From contig NZ_CP108081.1 of NCBI RefSeq assembly GCF_036182465.1, forward strand, positions 4,154,001 through 4,218,000: 64,000 nt of DNA, given 5' to 3'. The notes beneath the pieces were generated by a model. That model was not told the origin of the DNA and made no database searches. It saw only the letters and a program-made list of their open reading frames with translations. This document shows positions 51,501-58,511 of this stretch, piece after piece. Source of the DNA: Streptomyces sp. NBC_00258 (GTDB lineage: Bacteria > Actinomycetota > Actinomycetes > Streptomycetales > Streptomycetaceae). How positions within the stretch are numbered: position 1 is the first letter of the stretch; each line of letters opens with the position of its first letter. The position numbers were made by a program, and so were the translations under genes.

Positions 51501-51580
51501 CCGGAGGCGGGGCCCGCCACGGCGAACGGGAGCAGCCCGGTCAGCAGGGTGGCGGAGACGAGCAGGGCGGTTCTTCGCAT
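48560..51580 (-). CDS. Secreted glycoside hydrolase family 3 (beta-glucosidase type) with N-terminal binding domains
   Basis: The 1006-residue enzyme has a signal peptide (LLVSATLLTGLLPFAVAGPA), a carbohydrate-binding-like domain (residues 35-210, DISGYGGFTHDFAF, WKQLEIPFTDF), a Calx-beta-like domain (SGKDYTPVKGELTFP), then GH3: IPLIYGVDAVHGHNN, FAPCLCVTRDERWGRTYESFGED (core RDERWGRTYESFGED), AKHFVGDGGTE and the nucleophile Asp in GFVISDWQAI. A GH3 C-terminal domain follows. It should release glucose from oligosaccharides outside the cell. A palindrome sits upstream. Confidence 0.93.
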   Translation of the reverse strand: MRRTALLVSATLLTGLLPFAVAGPASGADDPAPVPVDSFEGEIPFANPPAEGIFTWGSDTDDPPTLELAARDDAPQGEKVLSGTYDISGYGGFTHDFAFDKPAHDWSAHRGIRFWWEGRNNGKKVNFELKDGGANGEASELWTTSFTDDWTGWKQLEIPFTDFTYRTDYQPVGGIDQVLGLTGMWGYALTLPVGSADQFAMDGVELYGKADQALRANVVTDAAVHPVKEGRSAAVRITVATTGSAPIEEPVTVAYETAGGTGESGKDYTPVKGELTFPAGTASGASRTVTVATLRDKAGENAETVPLKLAVTGAKPPAENPQIVIDAHGLPYLDPKLPVKKRVVDLLSRMSLAEKAGQMTQAERGALTTPGDIAAYDLGSLLSGGGSTPTPNTPEAWAKMIDGFQLRAQATRFQIPLIYGVDAVHGHNNLVGATIMPHNIGIGASRDPQLAYEAGKVTAAEVRATGIPWDFAPCLCVTRDERWGRTYESFGEDPALVESMETVVQGLQGAPSGKDLKRNDKVLATAKHFVGDGGTEYGSSTTGTYTIDQGITKVTRQELEAVHLAPYQDAVDRGVGTVMPSYSSLDVLGDSEGPVKMHADAAMINGVLKDRMGFDGFVISDWQAIDQIPGDYASDVRTSVNAGLDMIMVPYAYKDFHKTLSDEVTAGRISGKRIDDAVSRILTQKFRLGLFEKPYADTSGASAIGSAKHRAVAREAAAESQVLLKNAGGVLPLKKSQKVYVAGSNADDIGNQAGGWTITWQGSSGKITDGTTILEGMRKTGSAVTYSKDASAPTGGHDVGVVVVGETPYAEGVGDVGNGNDLVLSAADRAAVDKVCGAMKCAVLIVSGRPQLVGDQLGDIDALVASWLPGTEGDGVADVLYGKRAFAGQLPLTWPKSEAQLPINVGDSSYDPQFPYGWGLTTLTSVPGGGTSALKALAVAAAVAEKAGSGTAGRAIVTKARLLVQQKMGQTITAASAKPFADADHLLLTGRYGQAVAKLTAAYKAA

Positions 51581-51634
51581 GGACCTTCCCTCGGCTCTGG
51601 TGCGGCTGTTATGACTTGACCTCTCAGGACTTAC

Positions 51635-51647
51635 CTCACGGCGTGAG
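51635..51647. promoter_or_regulatory. Candidate operator upstream of GH3
   Basis: CTCACG-G-CGTGAG, a perfect odd palindrome, sits 55 bases before the GH3 start in the divergent region. A related TACTCACGC lies at 51782. The form could suit a LacI-type regulator, but this is inference. Confidence 0.35.
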
Positions 51648-51832
51648 TTAACTGACGCCCCGCCAAGCCGTCAAGACTTCACGTCAGAAGCGGTACACAC
51701 CCAACTCCCGGCCGGATCAGGGCCGTTGCTCCTTCAGAAACTGAACGCGCACCCCCTTGACGCCCGTCCGGAGCCGTCATTTACTCACGCCTCGCACGCC
51801 CACATCCCCCACCTCCAGAAGGGCGGCGCACC

Positions 51833-53710
51833 ATGAACACCCCCAGAAGACCCCTCCGGGTGGCCCGGCTCCTCCTCGCCGGGCTGCTCACCACCGCCGG
51901 GCTGACCGCCGTCGGTGCCACGCCCGCGCAGGCCGCGGGCGAGCAGGTCACGGCCTGGCTCACCACGACGGACGACACCGGCGGCCGGCACGTCGTGCGG
52001 GGGTTGCAGGCGCAGGCCCCCTTCGCGTTCCAGGCCGGCAGCGGCGGCAGCGGCGAGAACATCTCCGTGGACGAGAACACGCGCTACCAGTCGTTCTCCG
52101 GCGGCGGCGCGTCCTTCACGGACACCGCGGCCTGGCTGATGGACGGCAGCGGTGCCCTGACCCAGGCGACCCGTGACGCGACCATGCGCAAGCTGTTCTC
52201 CCCCACCGAGGGCATCGGACTCTCCCTGCTCCGCAACCCGATGGGCGGCTCCGACCTGGCCCGCTTCGGCTACACGTACGACGACGTGCCGGCCGGGCAG
52301 ACCGACCCGGACCTCTCCGAGTTCTCGATCGCCCACGACCTCCAGGACGTGCTGCCGCTCACCCGGCAGGCCAGGCAGCTCAATCCGTCCCTCACGCTGA
52401 TGGCGTCGCCGTGGACCGCGCCCGCCTGGATGAAGGACAACGGGCAGCTCAACGGCGGCTGGCTGAAGGCCGAGAACTACGGGGCGTACGCCAACTACTT
52501 CGTGAAGTACCTCCAGGCGTGGCGCGACCAGGGCGTCCCGGTCGACTACGTCACGGCCCAGAACGAGCCGACTTGTTGCTCCGGCTACCCCTCCATGAGC
52601 TGGAACGGCTCCGGCCTCGCGTACTTCACCAAGAGCGAGCTGCTGCCGGGGCTCCAGGGCGCGGGCCTGGCCACGAAGGTGCTGGCGCACGACTGGAACT
52701 GGGACACGTACGACGCGTACGCCGCCCAGACCGTCGACGACGCGGCGGTGCGCTCGCACCCGAACTTCGGCGGGATCGCCTGGCACGGCTACGGCGGCGA
52801 CGTCGCCAAGCAGACCACCGTGCACAACCGGTATCCGCAGCTGGACGCCTTCGGCACCGAGCACTCGGGCGGCACCTGGATCGCCAACCAGCAGCGCGAG
52901 GACATGCTCAACATCATCGACTACACCCGCAACTGGGCGAAGTCGGTGACCAAGTGGTCGCTGGCCGTGGACCAGAACCGCGGCCCGCACAACGGCGGCT
53001 GCGGCACCTGCGACGGTCTGATCACCGTGCACAACGGGGACTCCCGGCACGGCCAGGTCGACTACACCGTCGAGTACTACACGATGGGCCACCTGACGAA
53101 GTTCGTACGCCCCGGAGCCCAGCGCATCGCCTCCACGGCGAGCTCGTCGGTGCCGAACGTGGCCTGGCGCAACACGGACGGTTCGAAGGCGCTGATCGCG
53201 TACAACGACGCGAGCGCGGCGAAGACCGTGACGATCAACTGGGGCTCGCAGCACGCCACTTACTCGCTCCCCGGCAAGACGTCGGCGACCTTCACCTGGT
53301 CCGGCACCCAGTCGGGCGGCGGCGAGCGGGCAGGGTCGTTCGTCGGGCTCGCGGGCAAGTGCCTCGACGTGGCGGGCGGTTCGTCGGCCAACGGCACGGC
53401 GGTCCAGCTCTACGACTGCAACGGCTCGGGCGCGCAGAACTGGACGGTCGCCGCGGACGGTTCGGTCCGGGCCCTGGGGAAGTGCCTCGACGTCACCGGC
53501 GCGTCCGTCTCCGACGGGGCCAAGGTCCAGCTCTACGACTGCAACGGCTCGGGCGCGCAACGCTGGTCGTACAACGCCTCGACCGGTGACGTCGTGAACA
53601 CGGCCGCGAACAGGTGCCTGGACGTGAGCGACAACTCGTCGGCGAACGGGGCGCGGGGGCAGATCTGGAGCTGCACGGGGGCCGCCAACCAGAAGTGGCA
53701 GCTGCGGTAG
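51833..53710 (+). CDS. Secreted GH30 glycosidase with C-terminal ricin-type (CBM13) lectin domain
   Basis: The 625-residue protein has a signal peptide (ARLLLAGLLTTAGLTAVGATP, AQA). The GH30 barrel shows QSFSGGGASFTDTAAWLM, YVTAQNEPTCCSGYPSM with the acid/base Glu, and FGTEHSGGTWI with the nucleophile Glu. A beta-sandwich follows, then a ricin B domain with GKCLDVAGGSSANGTAVQLYDC-type repeats and QxW ends. Substrates in the family include beta-1,6-glucan and glucosylceramide. It is divergent from GH3. Confidence 0.92.
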   Translation: MNTPRRPLRVARLLLAGLLTTAGLTAVGATPAQAAGEQVTAWLTTTDDTGGRHVVRGLQAQAPFAFQAGSGGSGENISVDENTRYQSFSGGGASFTDTAAWLMDGSGALTQATRDATMRKLFSPTEGIGLSLLRNPMGGSDLARFGYTYDDVPAGQTDPDLSEFSIAHDLQDVLPLTRQARQLNPSLTLMASPWTAPAWMKDNGQLNGGWLKAENYGAYANYFVKYLQAWRDQGVPVDYVTAQNEPTCCSGYPSMSWNGSGLAYFTKSELLPGLQGAGLATKVLAHDWNWDTYDAYAAQTVDDAAVRSHPNFGGIAWHGYGGDVAKQTTVHNRYPQLDAFGTEHSGGTWIANQQREDMLNIIDYTRNWAKSVTKWSLAVDQNRGPHNGGCGTCDGLITVHNGDSRHGQVDYTVEYYTMGHLTKFVRPGAQRIASTASSSVPNVAWRNTDGSKALIAYNDASAAKTVTINWGSQHATYSLPGKTSATFTWSGTQSGGGERAGSFVGLAGKCLDVAGGSSANGTAVQLYDCNGSGAQNWTVAADGSVRALGKCLDVTGASVSDGAKVQLYDCNGSGAQRWSYNASTGDVVNTAANRCLDVSDNSSANGARGQIWSCTGAANQKWQLR

Positions 53711-53726
53711 GGGGCCGCGGGACCTT

Positions 53727-53952
53727 TTTTCGCCCCCGCCGCCCCTACCCATTCCCGTCACTTACTCAGGGGCTCCGCCCCCGAACCCCCGCTCCTCAAA
53801 CGCCGGAGAGGCTGAAGATTTCGCAGCCCGGGCCGACACCTTCAGCCCGTCCGGCGTTTGAGGACGAGGCCGTTCAGGCCGATCAGCGGGGGTCTGGGGG
53901 CGGCAGCCCCCCAGAAGGGACGGGACGGGTAGGGGCGGCGGGGGCGAGAAAA
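53727..53952. repeat. Large nested inverted repeat between GH30 and cimA
   Basis: The outer arms CGCCCCCGCCGCCCCTACCC (53731-53750) and GGGTAGGGGCGGCGGGGGCG (53927-53946) are perfectly complementary and flanked by T-runs and A-runs. Inner arms CTCAAACGCCGGA (53795-53807) and TCCGGCGTTTGAG (53850-53862) also pair perfectly, with GGGGGC-rich arms between. It acts as a bidirectional terminator for two convergent genes, but is far larger than usual. Confidence 0.8.
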
Positions 53953-53963
53953 CCCCCGGTCGG

Positions 53964-55604
53964 CTACTCCGCCGGTTCCACACCCGCGCGCAGCAGTCCG
54001 TACGTGTACGCGTCCTCGAGTGCCTGCCACGAGGCCGCGATCACGTTTTCGGCGACCCCCACCGTCGACCACTCCCCCGTGCCGTCGGAGGTGGAGATGA
54101 GGACCCGGGTCGTGGACTGGGTGCCGTGCTTGCCCTCCAGGATGCGGACCTTGTAGTCGACGAGCTCCAGCTTGGCGAGCTGGGGATAGATCTTCTCCAG
54201 GGCCACGCGCAGGGAGCGGTCGAGGGCGTTGACCGGGCCGTTGCCCTCGGCCGTGGCGACGATGCGCTCGCCCTTGGCGAAGAGCTTGACCGTGGCCTCG
54301 TTGGCGTGGCTGCCGTCGGGGCGGTCCTCGACGATGGCGCGCCAGGACTCGACCTCGAAGTACTTGCGGGCCTTGCCCTCGACCTCCTCCCGGAGCATCA
54401 GCTCGAAGGAGGCGTCCGCGGCCTCGTACGTGTAGCCCTTGAGTTCGCGCGACTTGACCCGCTCGACGACCCGGCCGATCAGCTCGCGGTCGCCGCCCAG
54501 GTCCACCCCGAGCTCCTTGCCCTTGAGCTCGATCGAGGCGCGGCCGGCCATGTCCGACACCAGCATCCGCATGGTGTTGCCGACCTGCTCGGGGTCGATG
54601 TGCTGGTACAGGGCCGGGTCGACCTTGATGGCCGACGCGTGCAGGCCGCCCTTGTGGGCGAAGGCCGAGACACCGACGTACGGCTGGTGCGTGGACGGGG
54701 TCAGGTTCACGACCTCGGCGATCGCGTGCGAGATACGGGTCATCTCGGACAGCGCGCCCTCGGGGAGGACCTTCATGCCGTACTTGAGCTCCAGTGCGGC
54801 GACCACGGGGAAGAGGTTGGAGTTGCCGACGCGCTCGCCGTAGCCGTTCGCCGTGCACTGGACGTGGGTCGCGCCCGCGTCGACGGCGGCGAGGGTGTTG
54901 GCGACGGCGCAGCCGGTGTCGTCCTGGGCGTGGATGCCCAGGCGCGCGCCGGTGTCGGCGAGGACGGTGGCGACGACGGCCTGGACCTGGGCGGGCAGCA
55001 TGCCGCCGTTGGTGTCGCACAGCACGACCACGTCGGCGCCGGCCTCCGAGGCGGCCCGGACGACGGCCTTCGCGTACTGCGGGTTCGCGCGGTAGCCGTC
55101 GAAGAAGTGCTCGCAGTCGACGAAGACGCGCCGGTCCTGGGAGCGGAGGTAGGAGACGGTGTCGCGGACCATCTCCAGGTTCTCTTCGAGGGTCGTGCGC
55201 AGCGCCAGTTCGACATGCCGGTCGTGGGCCTTGGCGACGAGCGTGACGACGGGCGCGCCGGACTCGACGAGTGCCTTGACCTGCGCGTCCTCACTCGCCT
55301 TGCCGCCCGCCCGGCGGGTGGCACCGAAGGCGACGAGCTGGGCGTGCCTGAAGTCGATCTCCTGCTGGGCACGGGCGAAGAACTCGGTGTCGCGCGGGTT
55401 CGCCCCCGGCCAGCCACCCTCGATGAAGCCCACGCCGAAGTCGTCCAGGTGCCGTGCGATGGCCAGCTTGTCCGCGACGGTGAGGTTGATGCCCTCTCGC
55501 TGCGCACCGTCGCGCAGCGTCGTGTCGAAGACGTGGAAGGCGTCGTCGACTCGGGAGGGGCCGCGACGGGAGGAGTCGCGATTCTCGTCGGTTGCGTCCG
55601 TCAT
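53964..55604 (-). CDS. cimA: Citramalate synthase
   Basis: The 546-residue enzyme condenses pyruvate and acetyl-CoA to citramalate, a threonine-independent route to 2-ketobutyrate and isoleucine. It has FHVFDTTLRDGAQREGINLT, GFIEGGWPGANPRD, GIHAQDDTGCAVANTLAAVDAG and THVQCTANGYGERVGN, with the DmpG/HMGL barrel and a C-terminal regulatory LeuA-like domain. The combination TLRDGAQREG and IEGGWP distinguishes CimA-type from LeuA. ATG 55604 is chosen over upstream codons. A leader peptide and terminator precede it. Confidence 0.93.
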   Translation of the reverse strand: MTDATDENRDSSRRGPSRVDDAFHVFDTTLRDGAQREGINLTVADKLAIARHLDDFGVGFIEGGWPGANPRDTEFFARAQQEIDFRHAQLVAFGATRRAGGKASEDAQVKALVESGAPVVTLVAKAHDRHVELALRTTLEENLEMVRDTVSYLRSQDRRVFVDCEHFFDGYRANPQYAKAVVRAASEAGADVVVLCDTNGGMLPAQVQAVVATVLADTGARLGIHAQDDTGCAVANTLAAVDAGATHVQCTANGYGERVGNSNLFPVVAALELKYGMKVLPEGALSEMTRISHAIAEVVNLTPSTHQPYVGVSAFAHKGGLHASAIKVDPALYQHIDPEQVGNTMRMLVSDMAGRASIELKGKELGVDLGGDRELIGRVVERVKSRELKGYTYEAADASFELMLREEVEGKARKYFEVESWRAIVEDRPDGSHANEATVKLFAKGERIVATAEGNGPVNALDRSLRVALEKIYPQLAKLELVDYKVRILEGKHGTQSTTRVLISTSDGTGEWSTVGVAENVIAASWQALEDAYTYGLLRAGVEPAE

Positions 55605-55705
55605 CTCTTGAGGCTCCTGTATCGGATTCGGTCTACCGGAATGACCGGCTCCACCGTCCATGATCTCTCGCGCTCCGGTCCCGGCTAAAGGTGGGCCAGG
55701 AAACA

Positions 55706-55732
55706 GAAAAACCTCTCGCGGGTGCGAGAGGT
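55706..55732 (-). terminator. Attenuator terminator before cimA
   Basis: On the minus strand, ACCTCTCGC (55732-55724) pairs perfectly with GCGAGAGGT (55719-55711) over a four-base loop and is followed by five T. It lies about 100 bases before the cimA ATG and 54 bases after the leader-peptide stop, in the right place for attenuation. A competing hairpin CCGTACG-ACCA-CGTACGG lies between (55763-55780). Confidence 0.8.
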
Positions 55733-55785
55733 CTGCGCGCGGGTCAGGACGACGGTGGCCGCCCGTACGTGGTCGTACGGTGCGG

Positions 55786-55854
55786 TCACTGCGGACCGGC
55801 GCGCCTGCTGCCAATAATCGTGGCGAACGAGAGCACGGAGGCAGTCTGGCACAT
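55786..55854 (-). CDS. Putative cimA leader peptide with Ile-Ile codons
   Basis: A 22-residue frame from ATG 55854 reads MCQTASVLSFATIIGSRRAG then PQ. It has adjacent ATT ATT codons, rare in a genome that strongly prefers ATC, so ribosome stalling at Ile shortage is plausible. The TIIGSRRAG pattern resembles leader peptides of actinobacterial ilv operons (hydrophobic codons followed by G-R-G). A GTG at 55833 could be an alternative start. Confidence 0.65.
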   Translation of the reverse strand: MCQTASVLSFATIIGSRRAGPQ

Positions 55855-55902
55855 ACCGCCCCCGCGCTCACCGTCCGTCTCAGGATGCGAGCACTCGGTT
55901 GA

Positions 55903-56247
55903 TCACCGCAGGTGGCGGACGAACACGTGCTGGCCGTCCCAGGTGTCTCCCGGCACCAGGTCGGCCGAGGCCGACGCGAGTGCCGTCCGCGCTGATCGAC
56001 AGGTTGGTGACCGATCGCCACCGCCCGGGATCGGGTGCCTGGCTGAGCCGGACGGCAGTGCCGGTCCTGCGGTCGACGCGATAGACCCGGGCGTGCTGGT
56101 CGTGCTCGGAGGAGCCCTCCGAGCGGCTCGCGGCGAAGACGACATAGCGACCGTCCGCGCTGATCGCGGGCTGGCGCCCGGTGTCGTAGCCGGGCGCCTG
56201 CTCGTCGTCGAGACGCTCGACGGCGCCGGTGCGGAGGTCCTTCACGT
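55903..56247 (-). pseudogene. Remnant of a beta-propeller (PD40/TolB-type) protein, frameshifted
   Basis: The minus strand encodes KDLRTGAVERLDDEQAPG and QPAISADGRYVVFAASRS, RVYRVDRRTGTAVRLS and LSISADGTRV, then shifts frame near 55975 to ASASADLVPGDTW and QHVFVRHLR before a stop. These are typical PD40 repeats. The N-terminal part is missing; the segment abuts the tetR stop. It looks like a decayed gene fragment. Confidence 0.6.
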
Positions 56248-56847
56248 GTCCGAGCGCGCCAGCGACTCGTCCAGGAACTCCCGTACGTGGGCCAGGATCT
56301 GCTCCCTGTCCGTCCCCCGCAGCCCGATCGCCACGTGGATGGAGAAGCCGTCGAGGAGGGCTCTCAGCCGGGACGCGAAACGGTCCGGGTCCACCGGGCG
56401 GAACTCCCCGCGCGACACCCCCTCCGCCAGCAGTGCCACCAGGTCCCGGTGCCAGGCTCCCTCGATCGCGGCCTGTCGCTCGCGGGCGTCCTCGTCGGCG
56501 TTCTGCGAGCGGTTCCAGACCTCCAGCCAGAGGGTCCAGTGCGGGTCGCGGTGACCGTCGGGCACGTACAGGTCCACGTACGCGTCGAGGCGCTCGCGCG
56601 CCGGAGCCGCCCGGGTGAGCAGCCGGCCGCGCTCGGCGCCGAGCCGCCCCTCGCTCCACTCCAGGGTGCGCAGCAGCAGCTCGTCCTTGGAGTGGAAGTA
56701 GTAGAGGAGGTGACCGCTGCTCATGCCGACCTCGCGGCCGAGCGCCGCCATGGTGAGCTTCTCCAGACCGCTCTCGGCGATCATGTCCATCGCCACGGCG
56801 AGGACGTCCTCGCGGGGCGGGGCGGTATTGCGCCGACGGGTCGTCAC
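56242..56847 (-). CDS. TetR-family regulator
   Basis: The 201-residue protein has a TetR helix-turn-helix (VLAVAMDMIAESGLEKLTMAALGREVGMSSGHLLYYFHSKDELL; core MSSGHLLYYFHSKDE) and a helical ligand domain. GHLLYYF in place of the usual TLYYHF is typical of BetI/PfmR-like members. The start GTG 56847 overlaps the zinc-ribbon gene by GTGA. It ends the urease-like operon and may regulate it through inverted repeats at 60975. Confidence 0.9.
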   Translation of the reverse strand: MTTRRRNTAPPREDVLAVAMDMIAESGLEKLTMAALGREVGMSSGHLLYYFHSKDELLLRTLEWSEGRLGAERGRLLTRAAPARERLDAYVDLYVPDGHRDPHWTLWLEVWNRSQNADEDARERQAAIEGAWHRDLVALLAEGVSRGEFRPVDPDRFASRLRALLDGFSIHVAIGLRGTDREQILAHVREFLDESLARSDT

Positions 56848-57338
56848 GCGACGGCCTCCGCACGGACGGCGTCCGGGACGAGCCGGGTCTCGTAGCCGCC
56901 CGAGCAGTCACTGGCCTCGACAGCGATCTCGGCGCCGCAGGAGCAGACGCGGTTGACGCCCTCGTAGGGGCTCGCGCCGCAGCAGCCGCCCAGGCGGGAC
57001 ATGTCGGGGTGGAAGTCCAGCTCGACGACGTCGAGCGGGTGCAGGACGTAGGTGCCGCGCGGCCCGGCGGACACGAGCGAGCCCCGCTCGTCGGACATCC
57101 ACATCCCGCCGGGCACGATCCCGTCGTACGCGTCCTCGTCCCCCTCGTACGGTTCGAAGGGCGCCCCGAACGGCTGCGGATCGACCACATACGTGCCGCG
57201 CGGGACGCTCGCCGGACCGTGCCGCCGCCCCTCCGCGTCGGGCTTGCCGTCCCAGCCGGGGTACTCGGGCATCTCGTCGAGCTGCCGGACAGGCTCGGTC
57301 AGCCGGCGCCCGCAGGCGGCACAAAACAGTACGTTCAC
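56844..57338 (-). CDS. Zinc-ribbon-like hypothetical protein
   Basis: The 164-residue protein starts at GTG 57338 with MNVLFCAACGRRLTEPVRQL, a CxxC knuckle, and has further Cys at GGCCGASPYEG and VCSCGAEIAVEASDC. These may form one or two zinc sites. It also has PRGTYVVDPQPFG twice in variant form (PRGTYVLHPLDVV), suggesting an internal duplication. It is located between aguA and tetR. I do not recognise a named family; function unknown. Confidence 0.75.
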   Translation of the reverse strand: MNVLFCAACGRRLTEPVRQLDEMPEYPGWDGKPDAEGRRHGPASVPRGTYVVDPQPFGAPFEPYEGDEDAYDGIVPGGMWMSDERGSLVSAGPRGTYVLHPLDVVELDFHPDMSRLGGCCGASPYEGVNRVCSCGAEIAVEASDCSGGYETRLVPDAVRAEAVA

Positions 57339-57434
57339 CCGTACGTTCTACCTGACCGCTCCCAGGGAGTCGTGGTGGATGCGGTGGGCCACCGCCCGGT
57401 TCGCAGTGATCCGGTCGGTCCGCTCCTGTCGCCA

Positions 57435-58511
57435 TCAGGTCCTCGGCTGCTGTTGCGTGATGCAGTGGATGCCGCCGCCGCCCGCGAAGATCGTGCGGGC
57501 GTCGGCCAGCGTGACCGTCCGCTCGGGGAACAGTCGCCGGAAGATCCCGGCCGCGATCTCGTCGCGTGGGTCGTCGAAGCCGCAGAGCACGACTCCGCCG
57601 TTGCAGAGGTAGTGGTTGATGTAGGAGTAGTCGGCCCAGTGGCCGTCCGCCTCCAGGACCGTGGGGGCAGGGACCTCGACGACCTCGATCCGGCGGCCGC
57701 GCGCGTCGGTCTGCGCCCTGAGCAGCCCGATGACCTCCTTCGACACCTCGTGGTCCGGGTGTGCCGGGTCCGGCTGGGAGTGTGCGACGACGACTCCGGG
57801 CCGGGCGAAGGCGGCGACGATGTCGACGTGTCCGAGCGTCCCGTATCCGTGCGGGGGATAGTCGCCGGTCAGTCCGCGCGGCAGCCAGATGGCCCTGCGG
57901 GTGCCGAGCTGGGCATGGATCTCCGCCTCCACCTGTTCCCTGGTCCAGCCCGGGTTGCGCTCCGGGCCGAGCTGCACGGTCTCGGTGAGCAGCACCGTGC
58001 CCTCGCCGTCCACGTGGATCGCACCGCCCTCGTTGACGAGCTTCGAGGCGTACGTCCGTGCCCCGGCCAGGTCCGACACGTACGCCGCGATCTTGGCGTC
58101 GTGTTCCCAGCGGGCCCAGTCCTGGGCGCCCCAGCCGTTGAACGTCCAGTCCACGGCGGCGAGTTCGCCCCTTCCATTGGTGAGGAAGGTGGGGCCGATG
58201 TCGCGCATCCAGGCGTCGTCCAGCTCGCGTTCCACGGTGTCGATGTCCGGGCCGAGGAGCTCCCTGGCCGCCGCGGACTGCCCCGGACCGCACACCACGG
58301 TCACCGGTTCGAAGCGCCGGACCGTTCGGGCCACCGCCGCCCACGCCGCGCGCGACCCGGCGAGGTCGTCCGGGGTGTCGAAGGTGTGGTTGGGTCCCGG
58401 CCACGCCATCCAGGTGCGCTCGTGCGGGGCCCACTCGGCGGGCATGCGGAAACCGTCGGCGGCGGGCTGTTCCATCGGGATCGTCATCGGGTCCTCGTCG
58501 GGGTTTCTCAC
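57435..58511 (-). CDS. aguA: Agmatine deiminase/peptidylarginine deiminase-family enzyme
   Basis: AguA converts agmatine to N-carbamoylputrescine and ammonia. The 358-residue protein has DDAWMRDIGPTFLTN, TFNGWGAQDWARWEHD, EGGAIHVDGEGT, YGTLGHVDIVAAF and the catalytic Cys in GGGGIHCITQQQP. The start GTG 58511 overlaps the ureC stop by GTGA; an ATG at 58487 with GAGGA upstream is an alternative. Being inside a urease-like operon suggests joint handling of guanidino or ureido nitrogen compounds. Confidence 0.9.
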   Translation of the reverse strand: MRNPDEDPMTIPMEQPAADGFRMPAEWAPHERTWMAWPGPNHTFDTPDDLAGSRAAWAAVARTVRRFEPVTVVCGPGQSAAARELLGPDIDTVERELDDAWMRDIGPTFLTNGRGELAAVDWTFNGWGAQDWARWEHDAKIAAYVSDLAGARTYASKLVNEGGAIHVDGEGTVLLTETVQLGPERNPGWTREQVEAEIHAQLGTRRAIWLPRGLTGDYPPHGYGTLGHVDIVAAFARPGVVVAHSQPDPAHPDHEVSKEVIGLLRAQTDARGRRIEVVEVPAPTVLEADGHWADYSYINHYLCNGGVVLCGFDDPRDEIAAGIFRRLFPERTVTLADARTIFAGGGGIHCITQQQPRT

